Below are positions 1 to 25,022 of a stretch of 64,000 nt of DNA, one piece after another. How positions within the stretch are numbered: position 1 is the first letter of the stretch; each line of letters starts with the position of its first letter. The notes beneath the pieces are model-generated. The model was not told the origin of the DNA and did no database searches. It saw nothing but the letters and a program-made list of their open reading frames with translations. Origin of the DNA: Anabas testudineus (Eukaryota > Chordata > Actinopteri > Anabantiformes > Anabantidae); assembly GCF_900324465.2 (NCBI RefSeq), contig NC_046611.1, forward strand, positions 6,940,516-7,004,515, read 5' to 3'. A program made the translations under genes and the position numbers.

Positions 1-2167
1 GGAGGAGATGCGCATAATCAAGCTTTAACACAATTAATGTGTATAATTAAATCGCTAAATACATAGTCCACCTGGGTCAAAGTGCAAAATAAGAACAAGG
101 TGTGCGTCATTAAAATAAATCTATTTTGCTGTCATAGAACTGAATAAAATTTAGCTCAAGATTGACTTTTGCTCAAAAGTTGCAACAGCAGGTGACAGAG
201 CCTATTTTCAGTGTAAAACTGGACATTTCAGTGAAGTCCAATTTTATATAACGTTGTACTGGTTGCACAGCTTTTCTCAATGTTTTATTTCGAGTTTGGT
301 TCCATACCAAAATGGAAATTAAACTCTGTTTGCCAACGTGTATATTCAGAGTGACCAAACCACTGAAACAGCATAAAATGAACAGGTATATTTTGCTGGT
401 GTGGTGTATGTGGTTGTGGGTTTCTGTTTAAAATCTACAACATGCTGGAAATTTGTGTGTGGTTGTCTGTTTGGTTTTAGTAGACCACTGCACATAAACA
501 CTATAGGTGTTGTACTGCGTCTAGGGAAACTGTGTGAACAGTCAGAATAAGAGTTACTGAAATGTGTCAGTAAACCAACCACACTTTGGAAAAAGGGTAA
601 CGCTTTAGTTTGACAACTTAATTTTGAAAAGTAGCAGAAGCCTTAATTTAGTCAAAGCTAGAAAAACAATGAAATCTATATTTACAACCTATAAGATTTT
701 CTTTGTAGTTTCTGCCTTGTGTGTCAATAATAATAATATTAATGAAAGCATGTGATTAGAACCTCAATACAAAGTACAGATAATAGGTAGTGACCAACTC
801 CAAACGTGGTTGTGATCACTTTGCAGCATTTTTACACCTCGCACACATATGCAGATTAAAGATGCATACATTAGATAAACTGTGGATCGTATATTATTCT
901 TAACATTGGATTTCTGCAAAAATAGTTGTTTTTTTAATTTACGTAGCCTGTAATATGTGCAAATTAAAACATCTTTTGTAGTGATCTATAGATCTATGCC
1001 CAACTGTGACTTTAAACTGCTAATTACTGATTTAAGATCCATGACAACTTTTAACAGTTGTCGAAATATGCTGTGGGCAGGGGTGTGTTTACACAGACAC
1101 TTGTCTAACGATGTCAAACATGACACAAGTACCAATTTCATAGGGCAGCTGTGATCGTCTCAGGCAGTAAGCCCACATCATGGAGGCCTGTACATACAGC
1201 ACTGTACATTTGTCAACTACTTTGGGGGTATCCTTACTAAAATATTATTTTTGTGGAAGCAGACAGCGACCATTGTTGGGTTTCACCATATTTGTGCATC
1301 AGTTCATAAAAAAGTAATTAAAGAAACTGAACAAAAATAAAAACAATTCACTATCTGCACTGTGCACCGTTTGCATAAATAGAACAGCATTGTTTTTATA
1401 CTGTGCAGTGGCGTTATCGCGACAAACTGTTGTTAAAATCTCGTGGTGTCTGGATTAATAATGTTTTTAGCTGTGTTGGTTAAGTTAGCATTGTTAGCCG
1501 GGTGAAATTCCGGAAATTGAGTTGCACTAAAAAATAAAACTTTGAATAATTTTTGACTTATTTAGAAAGAGAATGCGGAATGTGCAACATATGGAATTAA
1601 AACCAAATGTATTAGTAATTTGTAAATGATCCATTTGACGTGACAATTCTTTAAACATTTCGAACAACAAAATTAGGCTTTTCATTTGCTTAAGTTGATA
1701 TAATTTTGTACAAGTAAATAGAATAAAGTGTGTTATATTTGCTTTAAATGTAGCTGTAGAACCCGGTCGTAAAATATGCTAAATGTACTGCATATAATAA
1801 TATAATTAAATAAACAAGCACACTATCTCATTGACTGGTGGTTGTTGAAGGACTTTTATTTTGGCGTTACCGGATGTTTTGCTGTGATATTCGGGCTGAC
1901 TTGACCAGCACCGCGGCTTCATCTCAGCTTCAGCTGAAGCGCAAACAGACATAAACTGAGTTTGCATCAAGTGCCGTCCTTGTAGCTAAAATACAGCAAT
2001 TTATCAGCACGTAAAATTCAGCAAGCTGTTAATCAAATGAAGTAACTGTCATCTGTCGTAGCCACAGAAACAGGACAGAAGCGAAGGAGAAGTAATATTA
2101 CATCAAACCCGGCAAACAAAGAGGTCCTCCTTTCAACGACAACATTTTTCCTCCATATTCAATAGTT
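1..2167. other. Upstream region of ddx3x, no gene seen
   Basis: The first 1.8 kb are AT-rich, with only short random open frames and no recognisable protein, RNA gene or repeat. From about 1850 base composition rises in G+C, and this continues through the first ddx3x exon into its first intron (to about 2650). That is consistent with a CpG-rich TATA-less promoter and 5' UTR for ddx3x. No TATA box or transcription start can be fixed from sequence alone. Confidence 0.5.
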
Positions 2168-14120
<11,953 letters not shown>

Positions 14121-15484
14121 GTTCCTCCATCCCACTTTAACTCATCCCTCTTTCTTCTACCAACTTCACCTACTGTCTGTGCTTCATCTTTATCCACCTC
14201 TCCATTAACCCCAAAAACCTAAATGCATGTTATTAACCTATTTATACTCATTTAAATATCTCTTCTTCCATTCCTGTTCACTAAAATCTGTCTAATTTCT
14301 TTTCACCTCCACCTTCATCTTTACAGTCCACTGTTTTTTATTTTTTGTTTTATTCATTGCTGATGATCTCACCCCTTTAAGTAGGCCACGATTTAAAGGG
14401 ATTTTGGTTGGTTATTTTTTAACACTAGCAACAGATTAGCTTTCAGCTAGTTACATTATTTGGTTTTAGTGATGACTTTTCAAATAGTTTTTCTCTGTGA
14501 CAAAAAATAACCAATTAAATTAAAGTTCTAGGTGTTCTTTTCAATAGGCGGACATGTAGTATTTACAGTGTGCAGTCATCTCTAATACAGCTGTAGGAAA
14601 CCAGGGCGATATGCATTTCTTCACTTCAGATTTGTGTTTTGGCTTCATTTTATTTTAATCTTTAATTCACCTAAAGCCAGCCAGGCTCCTTGTGAACCTT
14701 CACACGTCATCTTTGTATGTAACACACGGCCATGTTGTAAATCACAGGCCAAAAGGTTTTTTAACATATAACTCAGAGACAGGCATGACGTCAAATCTGA
14801 GCAATATATGTGTCTGCATATGTATTCAACAATGGGAACTGGCTGAGGTCTCCTTCAGTTACATGACATACATAAAAGGGGGCACAGAAACAACAAAATG
14901 TTTTTTTTTTTGTTTTTTTTTTTCACCTTTTTAAACCATTTTGAACTAAGTCTAACTGAGATATTAAGACGAGAGACTGGACAAACTGAAAGCAGATAGT
15001 GTTGCCCATCAGCAGTGATGCTAGCAAACAGTTTTAGGAGTTCTATCACAACTACAAGGCAGCATTTTTTTTTTAGTTTGAAACAAAAATAACGGAGGAT
15101 CATTTGTTTCTGTACTGTGCCTTTGAGAATTTGAACTTTGTCTCCTATTTCTGTTGTTTTTATTGCCACAATACGTACCTGGCTACAAGTATTGGCCAAC
15201 TGTGACTAAAATAATGTATATTTAATGTCATGTATGGGTTTAAACATGTTTTTCCTTATTTCTATTTGGAAGGAAACTAACTAGGCTTGAACTAAATCAA
15301 ACCTTGGCAAAAAAACAAGCAAACAAAAAACTAAAAGACTGCGATGAGGAAACTCAAAGCTATTCCTTATCAGTCTATTGGAGTTCAAATTTGTTAGGTC
15401 TCTGACGAGCTGATTCCCAAAAGCATGTTACCACTGTGACCATATAGATATATCTTAAAAACGCCTTCATCTAACGCCAATAAA
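14121..15484 (+). other. Proximal 3' UTR of ddx3x with poly(A) signal
   Basis: AT-rich sequence after the ddx3x stop has no coding potential. An AATAAA hexamer at 15479-15484 is the first well-placed plus-strand poly(A) signal and would give a 3' UTR of about 1.4 kb. Whether it is the main cleavage site cannot be told from sequence; a stronger-looking signal occurs much further down at 22337. Confidence 0.45.
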
Positions 15485-18400
15485 GCTGGTCAAAAACATT
15501 ACATTTGTTTAAAAAATACATTTTATTAATAGGAAAAACAGTCCTCTTTGCCTTTTTAGGCTTGGAGCAGAGGTAGCAGCAGTGGTTTAATGCTTTTGGA
15601 AAAAGTGAGTCCTACTCATTGACCTGTATGTCACATCTACAGCTCTGGTTAGAGCTTGAGTTTGGGTTTCTCAAAATCATTTTGACACTAACTGTTGGGT
15701 CAATTGACGTCGGCAGCACAGTCACTGAGACAGAATCTGGTGTAGTCGTGCAGCAGCAGCAGCTGTGTTATGTCGTCTCTCGCACTCTTACTGCTCCCTC
15801 TTGATGCAGCTTTCGAGTCATGTCAGATTTACATTAACTGCTAAAACGTTATTCTTCTGTACATGTGACTCACTTGTGGTAGCCGTAGAAGTCTTTGGTA
15901 TCTTCCAGTGAACATCTTCAACCCCGGAGATGTTTCCATACAGGTTGCAAACATAGCTTATCCAACAAGGAAACTGTCCATGCTAAGAAACAGCACAACA
16001 TATTGCAGTGAAAGCAATGCTACAACATTTTTGGGGTATAAAAGTGATCGCTGCTGCTGACAACTGTTAACCGTATCAGTGACTGTGGCTGTTGGACTGA
16101 CTCTTAGTGTCACCATGATCTTTGGAAACTGGCTCCTCTTCCACCACAAACATTGAGACCCTTGTTTACCAAAAGCTTCTTTCAAAGGGACACGCAACTA
16201 AAATGCTATAAGAGTTCAAAAATGTCTTGCTCACTCTATCCTGGAGAGTTACCTGAAGAGTCTTCTCTAAGAATAAGTCATTTCAGTTTAATCGTTAAGT
16301 CTGTTGAGGTCAGGGATGAAAGTTAGGAATTGGATAAGCTAGCCTAACTAATTTCACAGCAGAGGCAGCTGGAGCCAAACCTCCATAGTATTCTATAGCC
16401 ACTATCCTAGATCTTCTTTAGTTCCATTTTTAGCCCTTCTCACACAATACTGCTTAAGATTGCAGGTTCTATCATTGTTGTCGATACAACAGTGTTAATT
16501 TAGTGGATATTGTTCCTTTGTGCTTCATTTGACTGGTCAGGATTATGATGAAGCAAATTCTACATAACAAAACACAGAAATTAAAGAAAGAAAATTTAAC
16601 CTGCAGGGCCAACTCAAACTGACGACTTGTATTTTATTGTCTGAGCCTTCAGGTAGTTGGATTTCTTTGCATTGATGCATGTCGACTCTCCATAAACTGG
16701 CTGGTGCTTGCTGCAGTTTAACTCGTCCCACTTTAGCCCTGCTAATTAATGTCAGCAAGATACAGGGCAAAGTGTGCTAGTAGAAGAGTGGCATAATAAA
16801 ACGGAGAAGTTTGAGCTTCACATTAATGTTCTGTGAGGTAATTAATGTACCTGGTTAGCTCCACTTTACTCTGCTCTGAAACCAGGCTACAGGGGGCAGC
16901 TGACCTGCACCCAGTACGTCCAAGTTTCATCCCTGTTAAAAGGACTCCACTGTTGGTTTGGACAGTTCAGTGGCAGAAGTCAAATCCCCCATTCTGTAAA
17001 CTAGCTGCAGAATGAGCCAAAAACTATTCTGTTACTACCTGGTGGGGGAGAAGTGTGTTTTTTTTATCATAGTCTTAATTTATTTTGTTTACATTCACAA
17101 TTTAAGTTAAATAAAAATACAGATTTAATGTAAATAGTTAAACTCTTCAAAACAAAAGAGAAGAATCTCAGCTGAAAGAGACTGAATTGTAAGTAAAATA
17201 ACACAGTGTCTCGTTAGCTGTGTTCAGTGAGCAATTTGAACAAGATTGGCAGGTTTATTCTTCATAGGTAGTGTTTACAGCATATACAGGTGTTTAAACA
17301 CAAACTAATAAAAGGAATGAATCAATCAATTGATGCTTATGAGACAGATTTTCTCAAATTGCCCACTGACTGTGGCAAATTACAATGAGGGACCAAGAAT
17401 ATAAAACATATGCAAGTGTTGTTGTTTTTTTTTGGTCAAGGACGTAAAAATGCTAAAGCAAATAAATCCAATTCTACAGCAGGCTTTAGTTATGTTAGAA
17501 ATCAGTATTTATTTTTATTTTCAATTATTTTTTACCGTCATCTGATTTTAGATAACTTCTTAATCAGTGGGCCAATGTTTAAATCTTTCTCCAAGGATGA
17601 TTGGTAGGACACAGGTAGGCTTTAATACAGTTGTAGAAGAGCTTCCGGCTGAGTAACGCTGAGTGTTCTTCATGTCACAATGAACTTAACGGTGGGTGAA
17701 ATGATTTCAGCTATATCTATATCTCACCAAACCTGATTCACCCTGAAGTGGTGGTTAAACTGAAGGACCAGTTTAAAGGGACAATACTACAAGGACAGTC
17801 GTCATAGGATAAAGTGTTTAAAATAAGTAGAGGGTAGAGACCGTACGTCCTGTCAGGTCGAGGTTCCTAAATGAACCGAAAACAGAAGACTTGTTTGCGT
17901 TTTCTTTTGGCCACTGTTAAAGTGTGGTACAAAACATTGTGTTGTTGCTCAGGTTCAGTGTGCAGTTGAATACTGGCAACATGACTGTGAGCACTTGTTA
18001 GTACAGCAATTAAAACTGTCTGTGTCCCGTTAGAAGATTTAAGCACCTGTTAACTCATTAAAGAATTTTTTCAGTAGCTCTGATATTAATAGTATGTTAA
18101 GTTTCTCCTGCAGCAATGGTGGATAGTCTCCATTTTAAGTTAATGTTAAGTATGAAAAAATAACCAACAGAAAGATAGAAATCAGTAACAGAACAATATG
18201 GTGAAGATAACATTGCAAATGACAATCAGTTTTCAAGGATTACTCACTTTACACGTCAACAGAACACTTAAATCGTGCTGATGGTCAACTTTACATCTAG
18301 ACATCAACATTCAGTTGACCCTCCGATTTTAAAATGCACGTCCACCTTGCGTCCACCTGCACATGACAAACTGAAGCTCATTACCTTACAGTTGAATATA

Positions 18401-19168
18401 ACATGTAACTTTGTGTTACGTTACCCAGCTGTGTTCCCCACATCCCCTGATTGTTGATATTACAGAGCGGTTGAAGAAATTTGGTCTGTATCAGTTACGA
18501 GAGAGCTGACCTTTAATCGTTGACTGAATCACACAGTGTGCTGACACTGTTACATATTTATTGTGGGGGGGGGGTGTACTGTCAGCCATTCTAACTTGAA
18601 TCCATGGCTGTTGCAGACTACAGACTTAGTATGCAGACTGGACATGCAGTGCAGAATCTGGCTCTCTGTGTAGACGTTGTAGTGCCTTCTAACAGCCACT
18701 AGGGGGCAGATGGCGTAACCGTCTCACAAGCAGCGATAAAGATGCAAGAAAATGTAGATAAAAAACAATTGGAGCGAATTCCTGGTACAACATTGCTGGT
18801 AGTGGAGATTCATTAAAGTCATTTAAAAAATGTGAGTTCTGCTGCTGGGAGTCGATAAAAGGTCAAACTTCAGTTTACCTCACTTTTTATCTTGTTTAGA
18901 GATTATGTCATGTCAAGTAGTAGTATTCAGAGTGCGCACATAAATATGCAATGTATTTAAGTCTTTTTCTAAGGCAGACAGATTATCCGTCAGTTGTAAT
19001 TACTTTTCACCTGTGTTGGAGTAACATTAATTACCACTGTGCCCCAAACTCTCACATCATCAGAACGCCCCCCCTGGGCAATTAATTTCTATGGAGATCA
19101 GTTATACATGACTTGCTTTCCCTTTGCCATCAACAGGATTCATGAGTTTTGTTACTTCTATTTGTGTC

Positions 19169-19171
<3 letters not shown>

Positions 19172-19205
<34 letters not shown>
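19172..19205. repeat. TG dinucleotide microsatellite
   Basis: About 17 uninterrupted GT units directly abut the left terminal repeat of the MITE-like element that follows. Confidence 0.95.
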
Positions 19206-19207
<2 letters not shown>

Positions 19208-20000
19208 GGGCTGGGTATTTTTCAGTACAGATGTAAAAATCAAACTATGACATAAACAAACAAAATAAATGCGTTAATGCAGTAGTGGGTATGCATGTGC
19301 CATTTCTGTACGTAGAAGTCGCCACAGTCATTGACGAGCAGAAATACTGTAGAATTACAAACCCAAGTGCTGAATAAAGCAGAGTTGCTTCAGACTTTGT
19401 GTCAGAAGTCGATGGCACAAATATTCAATAGAGAGATGTTTTGGAGACAGTAATACTGAAGACCAAAAGAAAGAGTTGACCGATTGTTCCTGGTGCTGAA
19501 ACTTATTATGTAGTTGCCAATATGTATCATTAGTTTACATTTTAAAATAGATCCCTGTCAGTCGTTTTGATCCTGACTTTTTAGCTATGTTATCTATAGA
19601 TAGAAACGTAGGTCAGATCCACCACTTGGTCCACACTAGTCTAAATCCTCCTGCATGCTGTGATGATCAGTGCCTTCATTGGGGCATAATTTGAATTTAT
19701 GCTAATATGCTAAAATAAGATTTCTGGTAAACATCAGCATGTTAATGTTGTCATTGTCAGCATGTTACGCACAGTGACTGTACAGTAGATGCTCTTGCTG
19801 TTAGTCTTCCCAGCCTCAGTAGTAAAGGGGTACCACATTAACAGAGCGTCAGCTTTAGTATTTAAAAAGCAGAGGATGTTCAGTTTAGTTCCTCTGAAAG
19901 AAAACTCAGTTTGTCATTTAAAACTGCAGCACTTTAGCTTTTTAATATTTAAAATGAAATCTTTTGATGCCTTAAGTTCAAGGGTGATACCCAGCCCTAA
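19205..20000. mobile_element. MITE-like non-autonomous DNA element
   Basis: A perfect 14-bp inverted repeat bounds 796 bp: TTAGGGCTGGGTAT at 19205-19218 and its exact complement ATACCCAGCCCTAA at 19987-20000. GGGCTGGGTAT-type termini are frequent on non-autonomous DNA elements in fish genomes. The interior has no transposase frame. I see no clear target-site duplication, partly because the left flank is a microsatellite, so the superfamily is left open. Confidence 0.6.
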
Positions 20001-23000
20001 TGGAGCAGATAGTGGAGTTGGTTACACTGTACTGTACGTGGCATTACCATAGCGACAGTCACCGTGGCAGAGGATTTTGCATCACCACGGTAACTAACTT
20101 ACCATCAGGACTGCTTGGATAGTTGGTGAACAATTAGTGGTGCTATGCTCCCATTGCTGCGGCCTGCAGGCCCCCCTCTGTTGTAGAAATCCCACTTTGC
20201 TTTACAGAAAGTGCTTCAACGTTCAGCAAGTTTTCTGTAGCACGCGTGCTTAAAAAACCTCCAAGAGGTGCGTATGAGTGAGCTCGAGTGACTGAAGTAT
20301 AGCACAGCCAAGCATCAGAAGGCGGTTTAGTGCGAGTGTGTGTGTTGCATGGAAAAGTTAGTGCAGATACATAGAAACACAGGAGCAGTTGTTTGGTTTG
20401 TTTCTTTTTCTGTTTTCTCTGTTGTTTTTGGGGGGCGGGGGGGCAGGTGGAGTTCTAGTTAACAGCAACCCTAGGATTCAGCTGTTTGCACACAGAGTTC
20501 TCGAATCTACTTTTGCTGCTAGTTTGTGTAATTTATCAACCATTTTTGAGAAATATTTATTTTTATAAGCCTAATACAAAAGTTGATATTTTACTAAATG
20601 ACTTGGCCAAAAGACAGTAAACAAAAACACTGGCACTTGAATGTTGAATGTCATAGGTATGAGTGAAAATTTCTATTTTTCTGGGGTAGTGTGAGCTTTT
20701 TAATGTTAAAGATGCGATGTGTAGGAGTTTCTCTTTGGATATGTCACTGTAACAAAAAACTTTAACAATATACAAATGAATCAGTTTGTTGGTAAAACCC
20801 AACACTAAGGTACCCGCACCACATGCATCTCTGTTTTTCTACTACAAATGTTCTGAAGGTTTGTTGCAGCAAACTTAGACCTTGAATACCTCTATTAAAA
20901 ATGCAAGCTGTGTTGTGATATCTTGACAACTGTAGTGTTTGGTTTGACCAAATTTAGCACATCAGTTAATGGATGAAGTGTGAAAACCAAGCATGTTTGC
21001 ATGATTATTGTGAGAAATGTTTGCTTACTTGACATTAGAATTTAAGTACCTCACATGCTAGCATGGCTGTAGCCTTTTTATCATACACTGTGAGCATAAA
21101 CAGGGTACTGTGTGGCTAAAATCCATCTCAGTATATGCAATTTTGTGATATACTGGAAAATGTAATTGAAAAACCATAAACAAAATGACCACGTAGTAAC
21201 TGCCTGTTACAGCTAATGCAGTGAATTGTCACGTCAATCCAATATGGCTAAAGCTCTCTGTAATTTTAGAATTACAACAGTACATGAAGATGCGCACGTG
21301 GTGACACATGTTAGTCGTATTACAGTTAATGTGACCTATTAAGAGAAACGTCCTACACGGGTTACCTTTAAAGTCACATTGGACTCAGTATCCGATCCAC
21401 AAACCTGTCCGTGCACAGGTTCCATTGCTACAATGATTATCAACCATAAACAGCCATTTTTAATTGGCAACTGAAATTTGGGACAGCACACCCTATATGC
21501 CAAGGTTTGGATTAAAAAAAAAATTAAACATTACAACCAAAGACCATTTTGTAAAACAAGAAAACAACAAAAAACATGCAGTACAAAAAGGATCCAGATT
21601 CTCTCCAAGTCAGTTTTTTGTTCTGTTCATTTGAGTTTTGACACTTTTCCTTCCCGTTAACACCCTTGTTGTGAATGTCTGGCAAGTGGCGATCTTTAAA
21701 GTCTTCATAACACAGAATTAACTGTGGTTCTATTACTATGTTGTTGTGATTTGCATATTTTCAGGTGTGTTGATGCTTTCACAGGGGGAGTTTGTGGCCA
21801 GTCAGAAATGGGGATCCAGCCTGGTGCCTTCACATTAGAGCACGAGAAGATTATTGCAACTTGTATTTCTGCTGTAGGTCCACTTAGCACAGACACTGTA
21901 GTTATACTGAGATAACGAATATGTCCAGTGGCACAGCTTCGATCACTGAGAGGTCAAACAAATGGCACATAGGTAAATAATAACATTTTAATGCCTTTTG
22001 CACAATTACATTTTTCATTGCAACCATAAGTTTGTGTAGTTCTTTAGCACTCCAGTAAAGACAGTACTCAATAACACTATTTCACTTTGAACTGAAAGTG
22101 ATTTAAGGTTTAAAAGGTATATTCTTAATTAGGAGTGATGCTGTTTAGTAAATGGATTGCAGTGAAATGAAGCCCCGTGTTGTCTCCATTGCTGACTGGC
22201 CAGACCCCTCGGTGTGGGGACAGCAGCATCGGCCTGGTAGTTAGTATTTGCTTTATGTATTAGTTTAGCAGTTGTGCACGATGAGGAGCACTGCACGAAG
22301 AAAACAAAACTGTGTATCTATTCTGATTTTACCACAAATAAAGGTTTGGATTTGCAAATGTAACTGGTGTGTTGATGTTTCCTCTTCTTCAGTGTATGTT
22401 TGACTTGAAAATCAAGGGATTTTAGATGTTTTAGGGAAAAATAATCTGCAGAATACAGTGAAGCTGTTAAGCAATAGATTTATTAGCAATGGTGAGATTA
22501 TTAAAACGGTTTGGGACATGTGTGAAACAAACCTGACCCTCTCTATGCCGTTCTTTATTATTATTATTAGACTAATACTGTAAGAAAACGGAATCATCTT
22601 TGAACTAATACAAATCTTTGTGCTGTAAAAAGTTAAATAAAACTGTCTGGAATCAGGGTTTTCATAGCACCTGATGATTTCATGTCTGGTGGGATGTTTA
22701 CATCCACTTACGTCTGAGATAAATTAAACTTCATGAGGACGAGAAACCCACAAGCTTTTCCAGGCCACTAACAGACATAACTGGCTTTTTGATGTATGCA
22801 TGAACATGAAACTAACACACATTAACATCTGAGAGAATCAGCAAATCTCTTTAAAAGTTGCTTATTGCACCATTCCAACAATTAAAAGAACAGCTTCCAA
22901 AGTAAGTTCAGTGATCAGCAGGGAACCTGATACATGTTACAATAAACCAGTTACTACAGTACATAAAAATGCATTAACAGGGTAATTTGACTTCTATGAT

Positions 23001-23241
23001 GAATCATCTTTATTGTAAATGTAATAATTTCATTTTCCCTGTTTTGAGCTGACCACCAGCAGAATATTTGGTCACTGGATTTATGCTACTGCTGAACATG
23101 AAGTTTGGATGAAAACAACAAAGGAAAAAAACACATTTCACAGTTCTGACGTCCCAAAAATCCTGAAACACTTCTTCTTGTGGAATTACATAAAACTGCA
23201 TGCTCCTGAAAGTCAGTTAATTCATATCAGGGTAAAGTGCT

Positions 23242-23247
23242 TTTATT
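23242..23247 (-). terminator. Poly(A) signal for tgds
   Basis: AATAAA on the minus strand lies about 280 bases past the tgds stop codon. It is the first good hexamer downstream and implies a short 3' UTR. Confidence 0.5.
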
Positions 23248-23527
23248 TCCAGTTTTAACATTGCTTTGGTTAAAGGAAGTTTTCAACCTTCTTCCTGTTA
23301 GCTGTCACTCGAGGGCCAGTTGGTCCAATCAACCGTCCAACGGTTGAGAATAATAAATTATTCTCTACAGTAATACGAATGTTTCCTCATGTTCTGTGGT
23401 TTTTTATGTGAGCTGAAAATCAGCCACAGTAGCCTCTGTGCTGCATAAATATTATGAAATCATTTATGTTTGTAGGAAAAAATGTAAAAAATCATCATTT
23501 TGTGTCCTTTCAGTAGCCTTAGGGCAC

Positions 23528-24941
23528 TTATTCATTGGTCTTTTGAAACTTGCTTCTGACTTGTCCTTGGTCCTCACCTGCTTCTGTCCAGAAGTCTGGG
23601 TTGTCATGGTACCATTTCACTATAACGCACATACAAAATACACAGAAATTAGCATTTTGCAGATGAAACAAACACTTGTTTACTGTGCTGTGTGTGTACG
23701 GGTCACTGTACCAGTCTGTCTGATGCCTTCAACCCAGGACACTTCAGCTCTCCAGCCCAGCTGCTGCAGCTTCTCACATTTGATGGGATAGCACAGGTCG
23801 ACCCGCGGCCTGGTAAAGATCAGTACATTTGCATGTTTCTCATGTTTAACAGTAATTTTAACTGGGAGTAAAACTCTCTATGTTACTGCAGACCCAGCTA
23901 TACTCAGTTTACTCTGTTCACTACTCGACTCACCTGTCAGGCACAAACTCCAACCAATCATTCACCTCAGAGTCTTGTACATTTTTAACCTAAAAAAAAA
24001 CCATACACAGTTTTAATAATAATAATGTAATAAACACAAATTTACTCAGAGAATATTATTTCATTTTAGATTCTGTCCTTATTGCTGCCTCCTGCTTTAT
24101 CTTTCAGTTAGGAAAACACACCATTTTAATAAGCTCCCTGGCCAACTGCATAATGGGAATCTCACAGCTTGTCCCCACGTTGTAGATTTCTCCCACAGTC
24201 CCTTTCTCCAGAAGCAGCAGAAAGGCACTGATAGCATCATCAACAAACAAGAAGTGGCGGGATTTAGGGAGGGTCCCCTGGATGGTGCTGCAGCAGACAG
24301 GACAAAGACAAACTTGATTTATTCCGCTTTGTTTTTTTTAAGCTGATTTACTATGTCAGATCATTTCTGATGGTGGATAACAACTACAGGTTCTTAGAAA
24401 AACCCCAACCTACCACTTCTTGTTCATTTGCAGGAGGTTGAGAAACCTTGGAATGACCTAAAAAATCAAGACGATAATGCATTATATATTAAATGTCTGC
24501 TGGAGATGTGGAGGTGTGCTTATAAAAGTGCAGGACTGTACCTTTTCAGTGTACTGTCTGGGCCCATAGATGTTGTTGCTTCTGGTAATGATGATGGGAA
24601 ACTACAGTAGTTACAGACAAAAAGAGCTCTTTTTAACAGAGAAGTCCCACATTAATATTTCGTTGGACCTCCTTCAGCTTTGATTACATCACACATTCAC
24701 TGTGGCATTGTTTCAATAAGCTGTCACAACATTTATTCCTGCTCTGAGTTGCATTAATTTTTCACCAAGATCTTGTGTTGATGGGAGTTGGACGCTGCGC
24801 AAAATCTTCTCCAGCACATCGCAAAGACTCTTAATGGGGTTAAGGTCTGGACTGTGTGGTGGCCAATCCATGTGTGAAAATGATGTGATCATCAGCAAAA
24901 TAAAAATCAGCCTAAAATGCTCAGTTATCACTCTGAAAAGG

Positions 24942-25022
<81 letters not shown>

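Larger units (their letters stand above)
15485..22342 (+). other. Long gene-free stretch, possible extended ddx3x 3' UTR
   Basis: About 6.9 kb has no recognisable gene on either strand; open frames are short and unlike any family I know. It includes a TG microsatellite (19172-19205) and a MITE-like element (19205-20000). It ends at AATAAA (22337-22342), followed within 40 bases by the GT-rich tract GTGTGTTGATGTTTCC, a textbook poly(A) arrangement on the plus strand. It may be the distal end of a long ddx3x 3' UTR or the end of an unrecognised non-coding transcript. Confidence 0.35.

Noticed and set aside
23438-23791. 117-codon plus-strand open frame
   Set aside because: It is the antisense shadow of the last two tgds exons.
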